Assembly (NCBI RefSeq): GCF_001653565.1
Contig: NZ_LYPB01000073.1
Coordinates: forward strand, 170,896 to 234,895
Direction: 5' to 3'
DNA: 64,000 bases
DNA from: Paenibacillus oryzisoli
Lineage (GTDB): Bacteria; Bacillota; Bacilli; Paenibacillales; NBRC-103111
Shown here piece by piece: positions 28,463 through 38,400 of the stretch; position 1 is the stretch's first letter; each line of letters starts with the position of its first letter. The position numbers were made by a program, and so were the translations under genes. Under the pieces are notes generated by a model, which was given only the letters and a program-made list of their open reading frames with translations, ran no database searches and was not told the DNA's origin.

Positions 28463-30272
28463 CCGTCCCCTCCTCATGACTCCCCAGTGTCCCGGACTTA
28501 ATAGGAAGCGTCATGTGAACAACCGTTCCTTTTCCTATACTGCTGATAATTTCCACTCCATAAGAGGGTCCGTATACAAGTTGAATGCGCCTCAACACAC
28601 TTTTGTAGCCGATTCCCGTCTTATTGCAGTCTGGCAGCACAGCATCCTCCTCAGTCAAAATTCGCAGGGTTTCTTTATCCATGCCACATCCATTGTCGGC
28701 TACCTGAACATGCAGCGCTTCATTGAATAGGAACGCTTTAATCCGCAGCACTCGATCACTCTCCATATCACTGAAAGCGTGCACAAAAACATTTTCCACC
28801 ACCGGCAGCAAGAGGGATCGCATCATCCGCAGATTTAGCAGAGACTCCTCAGCTTGAATTATGGTTTCAATCTCGCCAGTGAACAGCTCTGTCTGGATCT
28901 TGATGTAATTGCGGATCTGATGCAGCTCTTCACCAAGAGTCGTATCCGTCTGAACTGATTTCAGGGAATACTTCAACATCTCCGAGATGGCGTTGATCAG
29001 AAGCGCCGTCTCCTCTTGGTCGTCGCTATACAGCTTCCAATACAGCTCATTGAACAGGTTGTGAAGGAAATGAGGGTTCAGCTGCGCCTGGATAGCCTTC
29101 AACTCCGACTCCCTCTGGCTGATTTGCGCCAAATATACCTTATTGATCAGCTCGCTCACTTGCTCCGCCATGCTGTTGAAGCTATCTCCGATGTAGCCCA
29201 ACTCATCGCCGGAATCCACTCTGACACGGACCGTGAAATCGCCGGAACGCAGCAAACGCAGTCCCTGCATCAGATGGGCCAGAGGCTTCAGGAGTGTCCG
29301 GGTGGAAATCGTAATAAGGAGTGCACTTAGCAGAATCACGCCGATTCCGGCAAATGCCAATACCTGAATGATGTCTTTATTTTTCCTCTTTATCTCTTGC
29401 AAGGAAGCTCCTCCATATAGGGTAAATCCTGCCGGAATCAGCTCGTGGCGGACAAACAAATAGGAGATGCCATTCATTTTGACGTAACGGGGATAATTTG
29501 CTTCTGTCAGTTCCAAGAGTTGCTCCATCTCGCTCTGGTCAGTATTGGAGTAAAGCATACCGCCCATAGGCTCCAGTAGCAGCACCTTGCCACTGCCGTT
29601 CTCCGTAAGATCTCGCAGCACCTTAGATATCAAGCTTTCCTCCATCACCAACACCATGGTGCCATATGGGATAAGCTTCTCATTGAGCATCCGTCTAGCA
29701 GCAACCAGAACCGTTCTGCGACCGTCGGGATCAATGGTGCTTGCCGCCTCGGCCCGGCCCCAGACCATATTCCCCCGATGGGGCTTAAGCTTATCCATCA
29801 TCCTGGTCAAGTCATCTGTTCCCGGCTCTCCCGACGCTCCGTTCTTAGAAAGAACCGTCATTTCCCCGTTTTCATTGTATAAGAAAACAGAACGGATAGA
29901 CGGCGCATCCACCAGCAGCATATTCAATTGCTCTTCCACATACTTACGGTTCTTGAATTGAGTGTAGGAATCGCTTACGGGAACAGTGTTCTCCCTGAGG
30001 AACTGTTCGATGTTCGGATTCAGGATAATCGATTGGGATACCCGGTTGATTTCCTGGAAGGACATCTCCAGTCGGGCCAAAGCCTGTTCGTTGGCGATGG
30101 AGAACTGCCTGCTGATTTCACCCTCCATTAACTGGATATTTGACCGGTAAACCATCCAGCCTGCTAAGGCAAAGGCAAGTGTTACCATACACGAGAGCAG
30201 CACGATCAGTTTGATCTTAAAGCTGCCCTTAATCTTTCCAGCTATATTCCCCGGCCAGCGTGTGGGATACAG
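28452..30272 (-). CDS. YesM-type sensor histidine kinase
   Basis: TM1 is followed by an extracellular sensor, TM2, HAMP and a LytS/YesM kinase domain with the phospho-His in LNPHFLHNLFNELYWKL, an N-box VENVFVHAF and DNGCGMDKET. A GTG at 30203 would cut into the first TM helix (KIKLIVLLSCMVTLAFALAG). The frame is open upstream to a CTG at 30272, just after a purine-rich GGGGAG site, giving the basic N-terminus the family normally has. I extended the gene to that codon; the exact start remains uncertain. A promoter (TTGTTT, 18 bp, TATAAT) lies at 30335-30306. Confidence 0.9.
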   Translation of the reverse strand: MYPTRWPGNIAGKIKGSFKIKLIVLLSCMVTLAFALAGWMVYRSNIQLMEGEISRQFSIANEQALARLEMSFQEINRVSQSIILNPNIEQFLRENTVPVSDSYTQFKNRKYVEEQLNMLLVDAPSIRSVFLYNENGEMTVLSKNGASGEPGTDDLTRMMDKLKPHRGNMVWGRAEAASTIDPDGRRTVLVAARRMLNEKLIPYGTMVLVMEESLISKVLRDLTENGSGKVLLLEPMGGMLYSNTDQSEMEQLLELTEANYPRYVKMNGISYLFVRHELIPAGFTLYGGASLQEIKRKNKDIIQVLAFAGIGVILLSALLITISTRTLLKPLAHLMQGLRLLRSGDFTVRVRVDSGDELGYIGDSFNSMAEQVSELINKVYLAQISQRESELKAIQAQLNPHFLHNLFNELYWKLYSDDQEETALLINAISEMLKYSLKSVQTDTTLGEELHQIRNYIKIQTELFTGEIETIIQAEESLLNLRMMRSLLLPVVENVFVHAFSDMESDRVLRIKAFLFNEALHVQVADNGCGMDKETLRILTEEDAVLPDCNKTGIGYKSVLRRIQLVYGPSYGVEIISSIGKGTVVHMTLPIKSGTLGSHEEGTDEG

Positions 30273-30305
30273 TCAGCTCCCCTCCCCCCTTGATTTTCAT
30301 ACTGT

Positions 30306-30370
30306 ATTATAAAACGCTTTCTTCCAAGTAAACAAGGTTTCATTTTACCTGTCTACGTAAGAAGAAAGCG
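30306..30370 (-). terminator. Terminator of the importer/hydrolase operon overlapping the kinase promoter
   Basis: CGCTTTCTTC (30315-30324) and GAAGAAAGCG (30361-30370) form a perfect 10-bp outer stem, ending in TTTT on the minus strand. The minus-strand -35/-10 of the following kinase gene (30335-30330 and 30311-30306) lies in the loop and distal arm, so termination and a new start are packed together. Confidence 0.6.
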
Positions 30371-30398
30371 CATCATGCCCCAATCCGGTTTACTCCTA

Positions 30399-31514
30399 TT
30401 ATGTTAAAGCTTCATACAAGGCGATAAGAGCAAGGGACTGCCCGTATGCCATCGGCATGATGGTAATATTTTTATAATGATCTTTATCCATTCCCATACC
30501 GGTTCCAGCTGACACATTCAGCACAGTTCCATCCCCGCTAATATGTTGACAAACCGCCTGGATGGCCTTATCTGCAACAGTCTGATAGGAGGAATCCAGA
30601 ATACCGGCTTTTATGCCTTTAAGGATACCCGCAGCAATTGCGGCCGATCCCGATACCTCTTCATAGCTGGTAATGTCTTGCAGGACTGTGTGCCAGAGAC
30701 CGGAAGCGGCCTGGAGCGGAACGAGAGCATTGATCTGAGCTTTATACGTATCAACTAGAAATTGACGGACGCCAGGGTTAATCGTATCCTGACAAGTTTC
30801 CAGGTAATCCGCGATGCCGTAGGTGAACCAGGAATTGCCCCGGCACCAGAAGATGCTGCCAAAATTATCATTGCGCTCGAAACTCCAGCCGTGGAAGAAC
30901 AGTCCGGTATGTTTGTCAAACAAGTACTTGATATGAAGCAGAATCTGGTGTACGGCTTCTTGCTCCCACTCCGGCCGGTTAAACTTTCGCCCAGCCTGGT
31001 TTAGAAACAAAACCGCCATGAAGAGCGTATCAATCCATAACTGCCCATTGTGCAAGTGGACGCCATTCCGGTTGCCAATTGCAGTGACTGTATGCTGGAA
31101 GCCGCCTTCTTTGGTTTTGGGCAGCTCATGAACGAGCCAATCCGCGTGATCCCGGCATAGTTGTTCCAACTGATTGGAAGGCTCCAACTGATCCAAGAGC
31201 ATAACCAAAGCTAGGTAAGGCGCGGTCGTATTAATGTTTTTGGACGGCAATCCCACTTCCAAATTTCGGGAATACCAGTTCATAAAAAATGCCATAAATC
31301 GGTGATCGCTGTAATGCTTCTGCAGCTTGTACAGACCGTAAAGGCCAACCCCCTGGGGCCAGTCCCATTCTTCAATTCCGAAATCCCGTTGGACAATTCC
31401 TTTCCTTGTATCAGCCTGGACTACGGTCTTATCCTTTTCATAGTCGCTGCCGCCCAAATTCAAAAGCTTGTCCACGACTAGTTCGATTTTTTGAAGCAAC
31501 ATCTCATTTGTCAT
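30399..31514 (-). CDS. GH88/GH105 unsaturated uronyl hydrolase (YteR-like)
   Basis: A 371-aa (alpha/alpha)6-barrel enzyme without signal peptide, so cytosolic. Motifs match the GH88/GH105 fold: WDWPQGVGLYGLYKL near 50-64, the catalytic Asp in LWIDTLFMAV (about residue 162), FHGWSF, and WCRGNSWFTYGIADYL. Family reaction: it removes the unsaturated 4,5-uronic acid left on oligosaccharides by polysaccharide lyases, as YteR does with rhamnogalacturonan. AAGGAG lies 10 nt before the ATG. Last gene of the permease-permease-lipoprotein operon, which implies that the imported substrate is lyase-derived. Confidence 0.9.
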   Translation of the reverse strand: MTNEMLLQKIELVVDKLLNLGGSDYEKDKTVVQADTRKGIVQRDFGIEEWDWPQGVGLYGLYKLQKHYSDHRFMAFFMNWYSRNLEVGLPSKNINTTAPYLALVMLLDQLEPSNQLEQLCRDHADWLVHELPKTKEGGFQHTVTAIGNRNGVHLHNGQLWIDTLFMAVLFLNQAGRKFNRPEWEQEAVHQILLHIKYLFDKHTGLFFHGWSFERNDNFGSIFWCRGNSWFTYGIADYLETCQDTINPGVRQFLVDTYKAQINALVPLQAASGLWHTVLQDITSYEEVSGSAAIAAGILKGIKAGILDSSYQTVADKAIQAVCQHISGDGTVLNVSAGTGMGMDKDHYKNITIMPMAYGQSLALIALYEALT

Positions 31515-31618
31515 GATTCATATACTCCTTCTCGTATTAAATGGCCCTAAAGCAAACTTGGCCCAGCCTCTGCCGAACCAAGTCCTCATTCATCCTACTA
31601 TTCTACGCCCTTCAACCT

Positions 31619-33253
31619 TTACTTGTGTTGGGAGCGAACCATCTCCAGGATATCCTTACCTAGGAAAGCTCTGTCCTTATTTTCTTTGTACCAGGTATTC
31701 ATGAACTCCTCAATCTGTTTGCCGCCGCCTCTCTCCCAGGCAGCTTTGGTATCTGCAAGGGCCTGCTCAGGAGTATATTTGGCCCCGCCGATAATGCCTT
31801 TAGCGTAGATGTCCTTCATTTCCTTGTCGACATTGGTATTGATTACAACCAAATCGCTCGGCAGGTTAGGCATATGCTCGTAATGACTTAGTGCGGGATA
31901 CTGGGCATCGGGATTAAGCAGAAATTCGTCAGCTTTCTTCAGCATTTCCAGTCCTGCCTTCTGAATAGGATCACTCACGTCGAACGCAGTGATGGAAGTC
32001 AGAAGCGGATTCTCGGGGAACGAGTAGAACATGGTGTAGTCCATGGCCCAGTCCAGTTCCTTGGCATTCTTTGCTGGATCAATGACCTTAGGAAAGCCGT
32101 CCGCACCTTTTTTCCAATGCTCTCCCTCCACGCCTTTTCTCAGAATCAAACCGTTCTCCGGCTTGATTATGAAGTTGATATATTCCATAGCTGCCTTGGG
32201 ATTTTTGGCAGCAGCATTGATCACCGTGGTCATCTGAATCGGATTGACGACATGATGAACGAATTGCCCCATGGGAGACTTGGGCTGCGCCATCGGCGCA
32301 ATCTCCGCCTCTGGAACCACCTTTCGAAGCGTTTGGAGGTCTGTTACAGTACTCTCAAACCAGGAGCTGACAACAGGAGGAAGATAAATGCCTATTTTTC
32401 CGTTCAGATAATCCTGCTTGGCTTTGGCCCCATTCTTGTCCGCCAAGTAATCCTTATCGATCAGGCCTTCCTCAAATAACCTTTTCTTGAATTTAAGAGA
32501 CTCCAGCGTATTGTCCCAAGTCCTGATAATCTTGTCATCACTGGATATTTTCCAGCCGTAAGATCCGAACATGGAATCCACCATGCCGTCCGAGGTGTAG
32601 CTCATATTGGTTCCATACGTATCCTTTTTCCCGTTGCCGTCAGGGTCCTGCTCAACGAATGCTTTCAGAACGACAAGCAATTCCTCGGTGGTTTTCGGAA
32701 CCTCCAGCTTCAGCTTTTTCAGCCAATCCATCCGGATAAAGGCTACACTCTGCAAATGTGGCTCATTAATTTTACCGATCTCGTAAAGCTTGCCGTCTGC
32801 CTTGGTGCCTATTTTGCGAAGTTGGGGGTACTTTTCCAGCAGCTTTTGGTATTCTGGTGCATATTGCAAGTAATCGTCCAAAGGCATCAATTGCTTCTGC
32901 TGGTACAGGGAATTCCGAAAACCCGTATCAAAATCATTGACAATATCCGGCGCACTGCCCGATGCGAACAGCACATTCAGCTTCTTGACTGACTCTGCCC
33001 GGGCAACAGGCACATACTTGGCCGTAACGGGAGAATGTTCATTGATCCACTTGGTCCAACGGTTCTCCTCCACCGTTCCCTCCGTTGCGGGAATATTGCC
33101 CCTGTCGTAGTTGGAAACGGTAATTATCGCTTTGGCTTGTCCCTTTGTCCCCTCTTCCTTTTGACTGCAACCAACTGACCCTGCTGCCATAACCGCAGAT
33201 AGTCCAAGTGCCAACGTGATCTTCATTCTTGGTGCGGATGTTTGTCTCAACAT
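31619..33253 (-). CDS. Extracellular sugar-binding lipoprotein (LplA-like)
   Basis: A 544-aa CUT1 binding protein with lipobox GSVGC (Cys about 29). Motifs include YDRGNIPATEGT, EQDPDGNGKKDTYG and the C-terminal TPEQALADTKAAWERGGG shared with the 7837-9543 protein. GAGGAGGG precedes the ATG. It receives substrate for the two permeases encoded upstream and precedes the GH88/GH105 gene by about 100 nt. Confidence 0.92.
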   Translation of the reverse strand: MLRQTSAPRMKITLALGLSAVMAAGSVGCSQKEEGTKGQAKAIITVSNYDRGNIPATEGTVEENRWTKWINEHSPVTAKYVPVARAESVKKLNVLFASGSAPDIVNDFDTGFRNSLYQQKQLMPLDDYLQYAPEYQKLLEKYPQLRKIGTKADGKLYEIGKINEPHLQSVAFIRMDWLKKLKLEVPKTTEELLVVLKAFVEQDPDGNGKKDTYGTNMSYTSDGMVDSMFGSYGWKISSDDKIIRTWDNTLESLKFKKRLFEEGLIDKDYLADKNGAKAKQDYLNGKIGIYLPPVVSSWFESTVTDLQTLRKVVPEAEIAPMAQPKSPMGQFVHHVVNPIQMTTVINAAAKNPKAAMEYINFIIKPENGLILRKGVEGEHWKKGADGFPKVIDPAKNAKELDWAMDYTMFYSFPENPLLTSITAFDVSDPIQKAGLEMLKKADEFLLNPDAQYPALSHYEHMPNLPSDLVVINTNVDKEMKDIYAKGIIGGAKYTPEQALADTKAAWERGGGKQIEEFMNTWYKENKDRAFLGKDILEMVRSQHK

Positions 33254-33294
33254 GTGGAACCCTCCTCAATCTATAATTAATTTCGTTAATGCCG

Positions 33295-34167
33295 CTAACC
33301 TTTGATAGAGCCGAGCATAATACCTTTGACAAAATACTTCTGCAGGAACGGGTATACCACCAGCATGGGTACAACCATAACCATGACCCCAACTGCTTTC
33401 AGCTTTTCGGATACCATTTCCTGCTGCTGCATCATATCCATGGCCGACATATTAAAGTTCCCTTGAATTTGCAGCATTCCCTGAACAATAACAGTAAGAT
33501 TTTGCAAATTCGTTTTACTGATATAAAGAATAACGCTCATGAACATGTTCCAGTAACCCACTCCGTAGAATAACGTCAGCGTAGCCAGCATGGGAAGAGA
33601 CAAGGGCAATATGATACGCAACAGCAGTTGGACCTCGCCGCAGCCGTCAATTTGGGCGGAATCCACCACTTCTCCCGGAGTGCTCTCAAAATAGCTTTTC
33701 ATAATCAGCATGTTATAGGTGCTAATCAGCCCACCAAGCCAAAGCGACCAGTATGTATTGGTCAAATGCAGGCTATTGATGACCAGATAAGTCGGGATCA
33801 TGCCTCCGCTAAAGAGCATGGTGAACAATGCGGCCGTTGTGATCGGCTTGCGAGCGTAGAGGTAACGGCGGGATAAGGGATAGGCCGTCAGCACGGTGGC
33901 AAGCATGCTCAAGGCCGTTCCGCATAAGGTAATGATCACGCTGTTGCTAAAGGCGCGCAAGGCCGGTGTATTCTCAAAAAAGTATTTATAAACGGTGAAG
34001 TCAAGCCCCACCGGCCAGAACCAAACCTGACCCAAGTCAACTGCATGCCCCGAGCTTACGGACAGCGCAATCAAATGCAGGAAAGGCAGGATGCAAGTGA
34101 GCGAAATAATAATCAGTACCACATGAATAAAGCTTACGAAAATTTTACCGCCTGTGGATTCCCTCAA
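33295..34167 (-). CDS. Sugar ABC transporter permease, LplC-type
   Basis: About 290 aa, with EAA loop VDSAQIDGCGEVQLLLRIILP and terminal VKGIMLGSIKG. The frame is open for 32 more codons upstream, but those overlap the preceding gene. A TTG at 34167 lies 9 nt after AAAGGAGG and gives the length usual for this permease, so I take it as the start. Confidence 0.92.
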   Translation of the reverse strand: MRESTGGKIFVSFIHVVLIIISLTCILPFLHLIALSVSSGHAVDLGQVWFWPVGLDFTVYKYFFENTPALRAFSNSVIITLCGTALSMLATVLTAYPLSRRYLYARKPITTAALFTMLFSGGMIPTYLVINSLHLTNTYWSLWLGGLISTYNMLIMKSYFESTPGEVVDSAQIDGCGEVQLLLRIILPLSLPMLATLTLFYGVGYWNMFMSVILYISKTNLQNLTVIVQGMLQIQGNFNMSAMDMMQQQEMVSEKLKAVGVMVMVVPMLVVYPFLQKYFVKGIMLGSIKG

Positions 34168-34186
34168 GAGGAATTCCCTCCTTTCT

Positions 34187-35143
34187 TCAGAATAATCCCT
34201 GATCGAATTTACGGGCCAATGCATTGGCCGACAACACAAGTACCAAGCCGACAAAGGATTCAAACAAGCCCATGGCTGTGGTCAGACCAAACTGCGCCTG
34301 CTGCAGCCCCACTTTGTACACATAGGTACTGATGACTTCCGCATTCTGCATGACAGTGGGATTCTGCAAGTTGTAAACCTGGTCAAACCCAACTTCCATC
34401 AGACGTCCCATTCCAAGAATCAGAAGTAGGATAATCGTAGGACGAATGCCCGGAAGGGTAATATGCCAAATTTGCCTAAGCTTGCCTGCACCGTCAAGCC
34501 CCGCGGATTCATATAAGCTGGGGTCAATACCGGAGAGAGCGGCGAGATAGATAATAGCGCCGAAACCCATCTCCTTCCACATGCCGGAGCCGACAAAGAT
34601 GGCAATCCACGAGTTTGCACGGTACAGGAAAGGTACCTTCTCCATCCCCCAATGGCCCAACAACTTGTTGATGGTACCGCCATCGATGGAGAACAGGGTC
34701 AGAATAATACCTGCAACGATAACCCATGACAAAAAATGAGGCAAATAAATAATGGTTTGAATCCAGCGCTTTAACCAGCTCTTCCGGACCTCATTCAAGG
34801 CAATGGCGATAATAATCGGCGCAGGGAAACCGAAGACCAGATTCAGAACGCTCAGGGTAAGGGTATTCCAAATAATTTGCAGCGTAACGCGGGATTGGAA
34901 TAGTATCTCGAAATATTTCCACCCGACCCACGGACTTGACCATATGCCATCGTGAAAATTGTAGTTCTTGAAAGCAATTACAAGACCGCCCATTGGCAAG
35001 TAACGGAATATCAAATAATAAAGCACTCCCGGTATAAGCATGACAAATAGCGGAATATTTTGCCGAAACCGCTTTGTCTGATAAAAAGCCTCTTTGGCTG
35101 CCGGTGCCCTATCCGTTCTTACGACGGCAGGCGTTGTTTTCAT
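34187..35143 (-). CDS. Sugar ABC transporter permease, LplB-type
   Basis: A 318-aa permease: first TM followed by RYLPMGGLVIAFKNYNF, EAA loop YESAGLDGAGKLRQIWHITLP. First gene of its operon, unlike the other two importer operons here where the binding protein comes first. AAGGGGGAG precedes the ATG. A conserved 38-bp element lies 76 nt upstream of the gene start. Confidence 0.92.
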   Translation of the reverse strand: MKTTPAVVRTDRAPAAKEAFYQTKRFRQNIPLFVMLIPGVLYYLIFRYLPMGGLVIAFKNYNFHDGIWSSPWVGWKYFEILFQSRVTLQIIWNTLTLSVLNLVFGFPAPIIIAIALNEVRKSWLKRWIQTIIYLPHFLSWVIVAGIILTLFSIDGGTINKLLGHWGMEKVPFLYRANSWIAIFVGSGMWKEMGFGAIIYLAALSGIDPSLYESAGLDGAGKLRQIWHITLPGIRPTIILLLILGMGRLMEVGFDQVYNLQNPTVMQNAEVISTYVYKVGLQQAQFGLTTAMGLFESFVGLVLVLSANALARKFDQGLF

Positions 35144-35218
35144 GGCTCCCCCTTCTTCCTGCTGAAAGTTTTTATTGGATGTGATGTTTATAATGTACCG
35201 CGGTTCGGCTATTCCGAG

Positions 35219-35256
35219 CCTTAAGAATCTTTAGGTCTTTCTGTGCGATTTTTGTT
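35219..35256 (-). promoter_or_regulatory. Conserved 38-bp regulatory element (copy 1)
   Basis: 35 of 38 bases are identical to 45475-45512, which lies upstream of the large GH43 gene. Read on the minus strand it contains AAAAATC and AAAGATT half-sites 21 bp apart, fitting an AraC-type dimer such as the YesN-like regulator at 26927. Similarity continues patchily toward the gene (GGAAT, GTACA, CATC), suggesting a shared promoter. Confidence 0.6.
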
Positions 35257-35342
35257 TCTCCTTCCAACGAGCAGAAGTCTCCCCGAAATGGGCAAGATCC
35301 TCGTTGGTAGTCCTTCTTTGCCGAACAGTAATAAATCTACGA

Positions 35343-35393
35343 AAAAAACCAAGGGGCCGAGCAGGTGTTCCCGCTTAGCTCCATGGTTTCCTG
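35343..35393 (-). terminator. Probable terminator of the GH43 gene pair
   Basis: After the 1541-aa GH43 gene, the minus strand shows an imperfect hairpin (AAACCA paired with TTGGTTT, inner GC-rich pairs) followed by seven T residues. Confidence 0.5.
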
Positions 35394-35410
35394 TTAACTA
35401 CTCAACCACT

Positions 35411-38400
35411 CTAGTTATTGCGCCACGATATAAACCGTGCGAGCATGGCGGATAACTCCGCCCGTGAGACAACAGCGGCAGGCTCCACAAGGTTCCCCAG
35501 CTTGCCGTTAAGAATAGCTGCCGATACAGCCCAATCGATGGCATCATTTGCCCAGGTGGACACTTCCTCGCTGTCGGCAAAGCTCTTGACAGTGTTCTTA
35601 TCAGCCGGCTGTCCAGCGTAACGGTACAGAACAGTAATCAGTTGTTCCCGAGTGATCGAAGCTTCGGGGGTATTACCATCGCTAATCCCGGATGTAGTAG
35701 CCCAGTCTTTCGCCTTGCTGTACCAATTCTCCCCACCTTCGGTCTCTACTCCATGCAAGCGGGCCAGCACGGTAAATAACATGGCCCGGCTCAAGGATGC
35801 GTCGGGGGCGAAAACTCCCTGCTCCATGCCGAGCAGCCATCCCCGGCTTGCTGTGAAGGCAATCGCCTCCGCAGCCCAATGGCTGTTAAGCACATCCCGG
35901 AAAACAACCTTATTGTCGACCAGCTTCACCGTCATATTGCCCTTAGCTGTAAAGCTCAATCCAGCTTCGGTGATAACCGTTCCGATAACTTCCTTGGTTC
36001 CGTTTTCCCGAATCGCAAAAGCCACCGTAGAAGCAGAAGCATTCTTAAACGGAATTGTGACCCGCGCTTGCGTTACGCCTTCAGGCAGATGGACAGACGC
36101 AGTTACAACACCCAAAGAAGTCGTGTCAGTCTCAACCTTGACTCCCTGTTTATCCGTGGTGACAGAACGGCTGCTTCCATCGGGCATGTTCACGGTCTCG
36201 CGCTTGCTCCCATTCTGCTTGGTGACAACCTCGGTAATTGTGCCATTGCGTTCTTTCGTTATAACTTCACGGTCGCCATTCAGCCAGACCGTTGTCTCCG
36301 TCACCGTACCGGTCGTTTGATCGGTGATACTGGTGGTCATGCTGCCATCCGCGTTTGTGACTCCAGTAGTCGGCACAGTTGGGGCGATGGGATTGCTGCC
36401 GTCAATTGGGGACTCTCCTCCGCCGCTTCCACCACTGTCGTTATCATATACACCTACAGTTACAACACAAGAAGCTGTCAAGCCTTCGTCTTCAGTGGTT
36501 ACCTTAATAACGGCTATACCTGCGGCATGAACCGTCACAAGCCCCTGTCCATCCACGGTAGCTACAGTTGGATTGGAACTGCTCCAGCTCACCGTCTTGT
36601 TGGCTGCGTCAATGGGCTCCACATTTGCGGTGAGCTGGACATACGAGTCTCCATGGTTGGTATACAGTTGAGCGATGGTCTGACTCAGGCTCACCCCGGT
36701 CACTTGCACCGGCTGAGTATAGACCATAATGGTCAAAACCACATGAGGGCTGGCTTTATGGGTAACCGTCTCCGAGTAACGAACCCAATACGTCCCGGGT
36801 GAGAGATTCGCGATGGTATCCGCTTCGACACTTGACCAGGTGCTCCCATTGTCGGAGGACCACTCCATGGAGGAGGTGACCCCGGTGATGGATCCATCAT
36901 TGGCCCCAACCGCTGATTCATTGGTGTGCTTGACCCCCCCGGGCGCAGCCTTCTGTCCTCCGGTAACCATCGCTTTAAAATCGTCAAAATCGATGGAGGC
37001 ATTGGCATAGCCATCGACGCCGAACCGCTGCCCAGTCAGCTTGTCGCCGCCTGTATGGCGGAAGTTGTAGTCAGTGGCCACTTCGACATCGTCTATGTAG
37101 ACGGTATAAGTCTTGGCGTCTCCATTTGCCACCATTTTAATTTTATACCATGTATTATACTGAAAGTCTTTGACTTTGACCTTCGTAGATGGCCCGTTTT
37201 GGACTATAATTTTACCCGTATCAAAAGCCGTGACCATGGAATAATTGCCCGTACCGCTGTCATTTCGCATCATGGCGCCATTGGCGTACTGGAAACTAGT
37301 GTTTAGTCTGGCACGATATTCAATGACGATGCGCTGATCCCCCTCAGCCTTTACCTCGCCTGCATACGGCAGGAACAAGTTTGCCTTGCCCGAAGTAGCG
37401 GATGTGGTGAGCCTGAGGAATTTATTCCCGGCCTCTTCCTGCACAGTTGCAGTAGCCCCATTGGTCAGATCTTCGGTGGTAATGCCATAAGGGTACTTGC
37501 CAACCGTATCCCCGGAGAAATCACGGTAAGCGTTATAGATGACGCCGTCCTGAATACTGTTCAGCGAATTTAACAAAGCTGCTTCCTCTTGAGCAAGCTT
37601 ATTCAGTTCCTCATCAAACTGTTCTTTGCTCAGATCAGCGTTTACGGCCATCTCTTCCGCCTTTTTGACTTCGGTCACTAAGGAATCAAACTTGGATTGG
37701 CTATAGTTGCCCAGCCCATCGCCCAAAGGATAAGAGAAGTTAGCCAACTTGTTGCGGAGTTGAATCACAATCTCGTCAAGGCCCCATCCCGGAATGACGT
37801 TTACGGCAATGGTGGAAGGAACATCACGACCATCCAGCCTCAGGGTGACAGGCACCTGAACAGTACCAAGCGAGCTGAAATCAAGCCCCTCCCGCTCCCA
37901 GTTGGCAACCTCGGCCTTCTTCGACTGGTTGTTGTAGACAACATCAACAATGCTAGGCAACTTAGGAGTCGCCCCGGAAGGAACCTTTACTACGGTAGCA
38001 ACCTGAACCACATCAGAAGCTGCAATAACGGTCAAGTTGAGCGCTGCTTTCTTGCCGTTGTATTCGGCTGTAAGAAGCGCTGTTCCCGGTTTAATCGCAT
38101 AAACCGATTGGGTCACAGAATCCGAATTAATCCTTGCCACTTCAGGATCGCTGCTGGTAAATTGGGCTGCCGCTGTCACATTATGAACCTCGTAGTTGTT
38201 ATAGCCTGCCATTACCTGCAATGACCCGCTTGACTGACCACTGGTCAGGATACTGTCCAATCCACTGATGGCAACGGACTGCACAGCTTTAGGCTCTGCA
38301 GCAACGGAAACCGTGGTTGTAGCCGTTCTTCCATTAGTTGTAGCGGTGATTGTTGCACTGCCCGCACTTACAGCCTTTACCCTAACGCCTCCGTCAATAA

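Noticed and set aside
35879..36802. 307-aa plus-strand frame
   Set aside because: Lies wholly antisense to the GH43/SLH gene, with His/Arg/Ser-rich shadow composition and no ribosome site.
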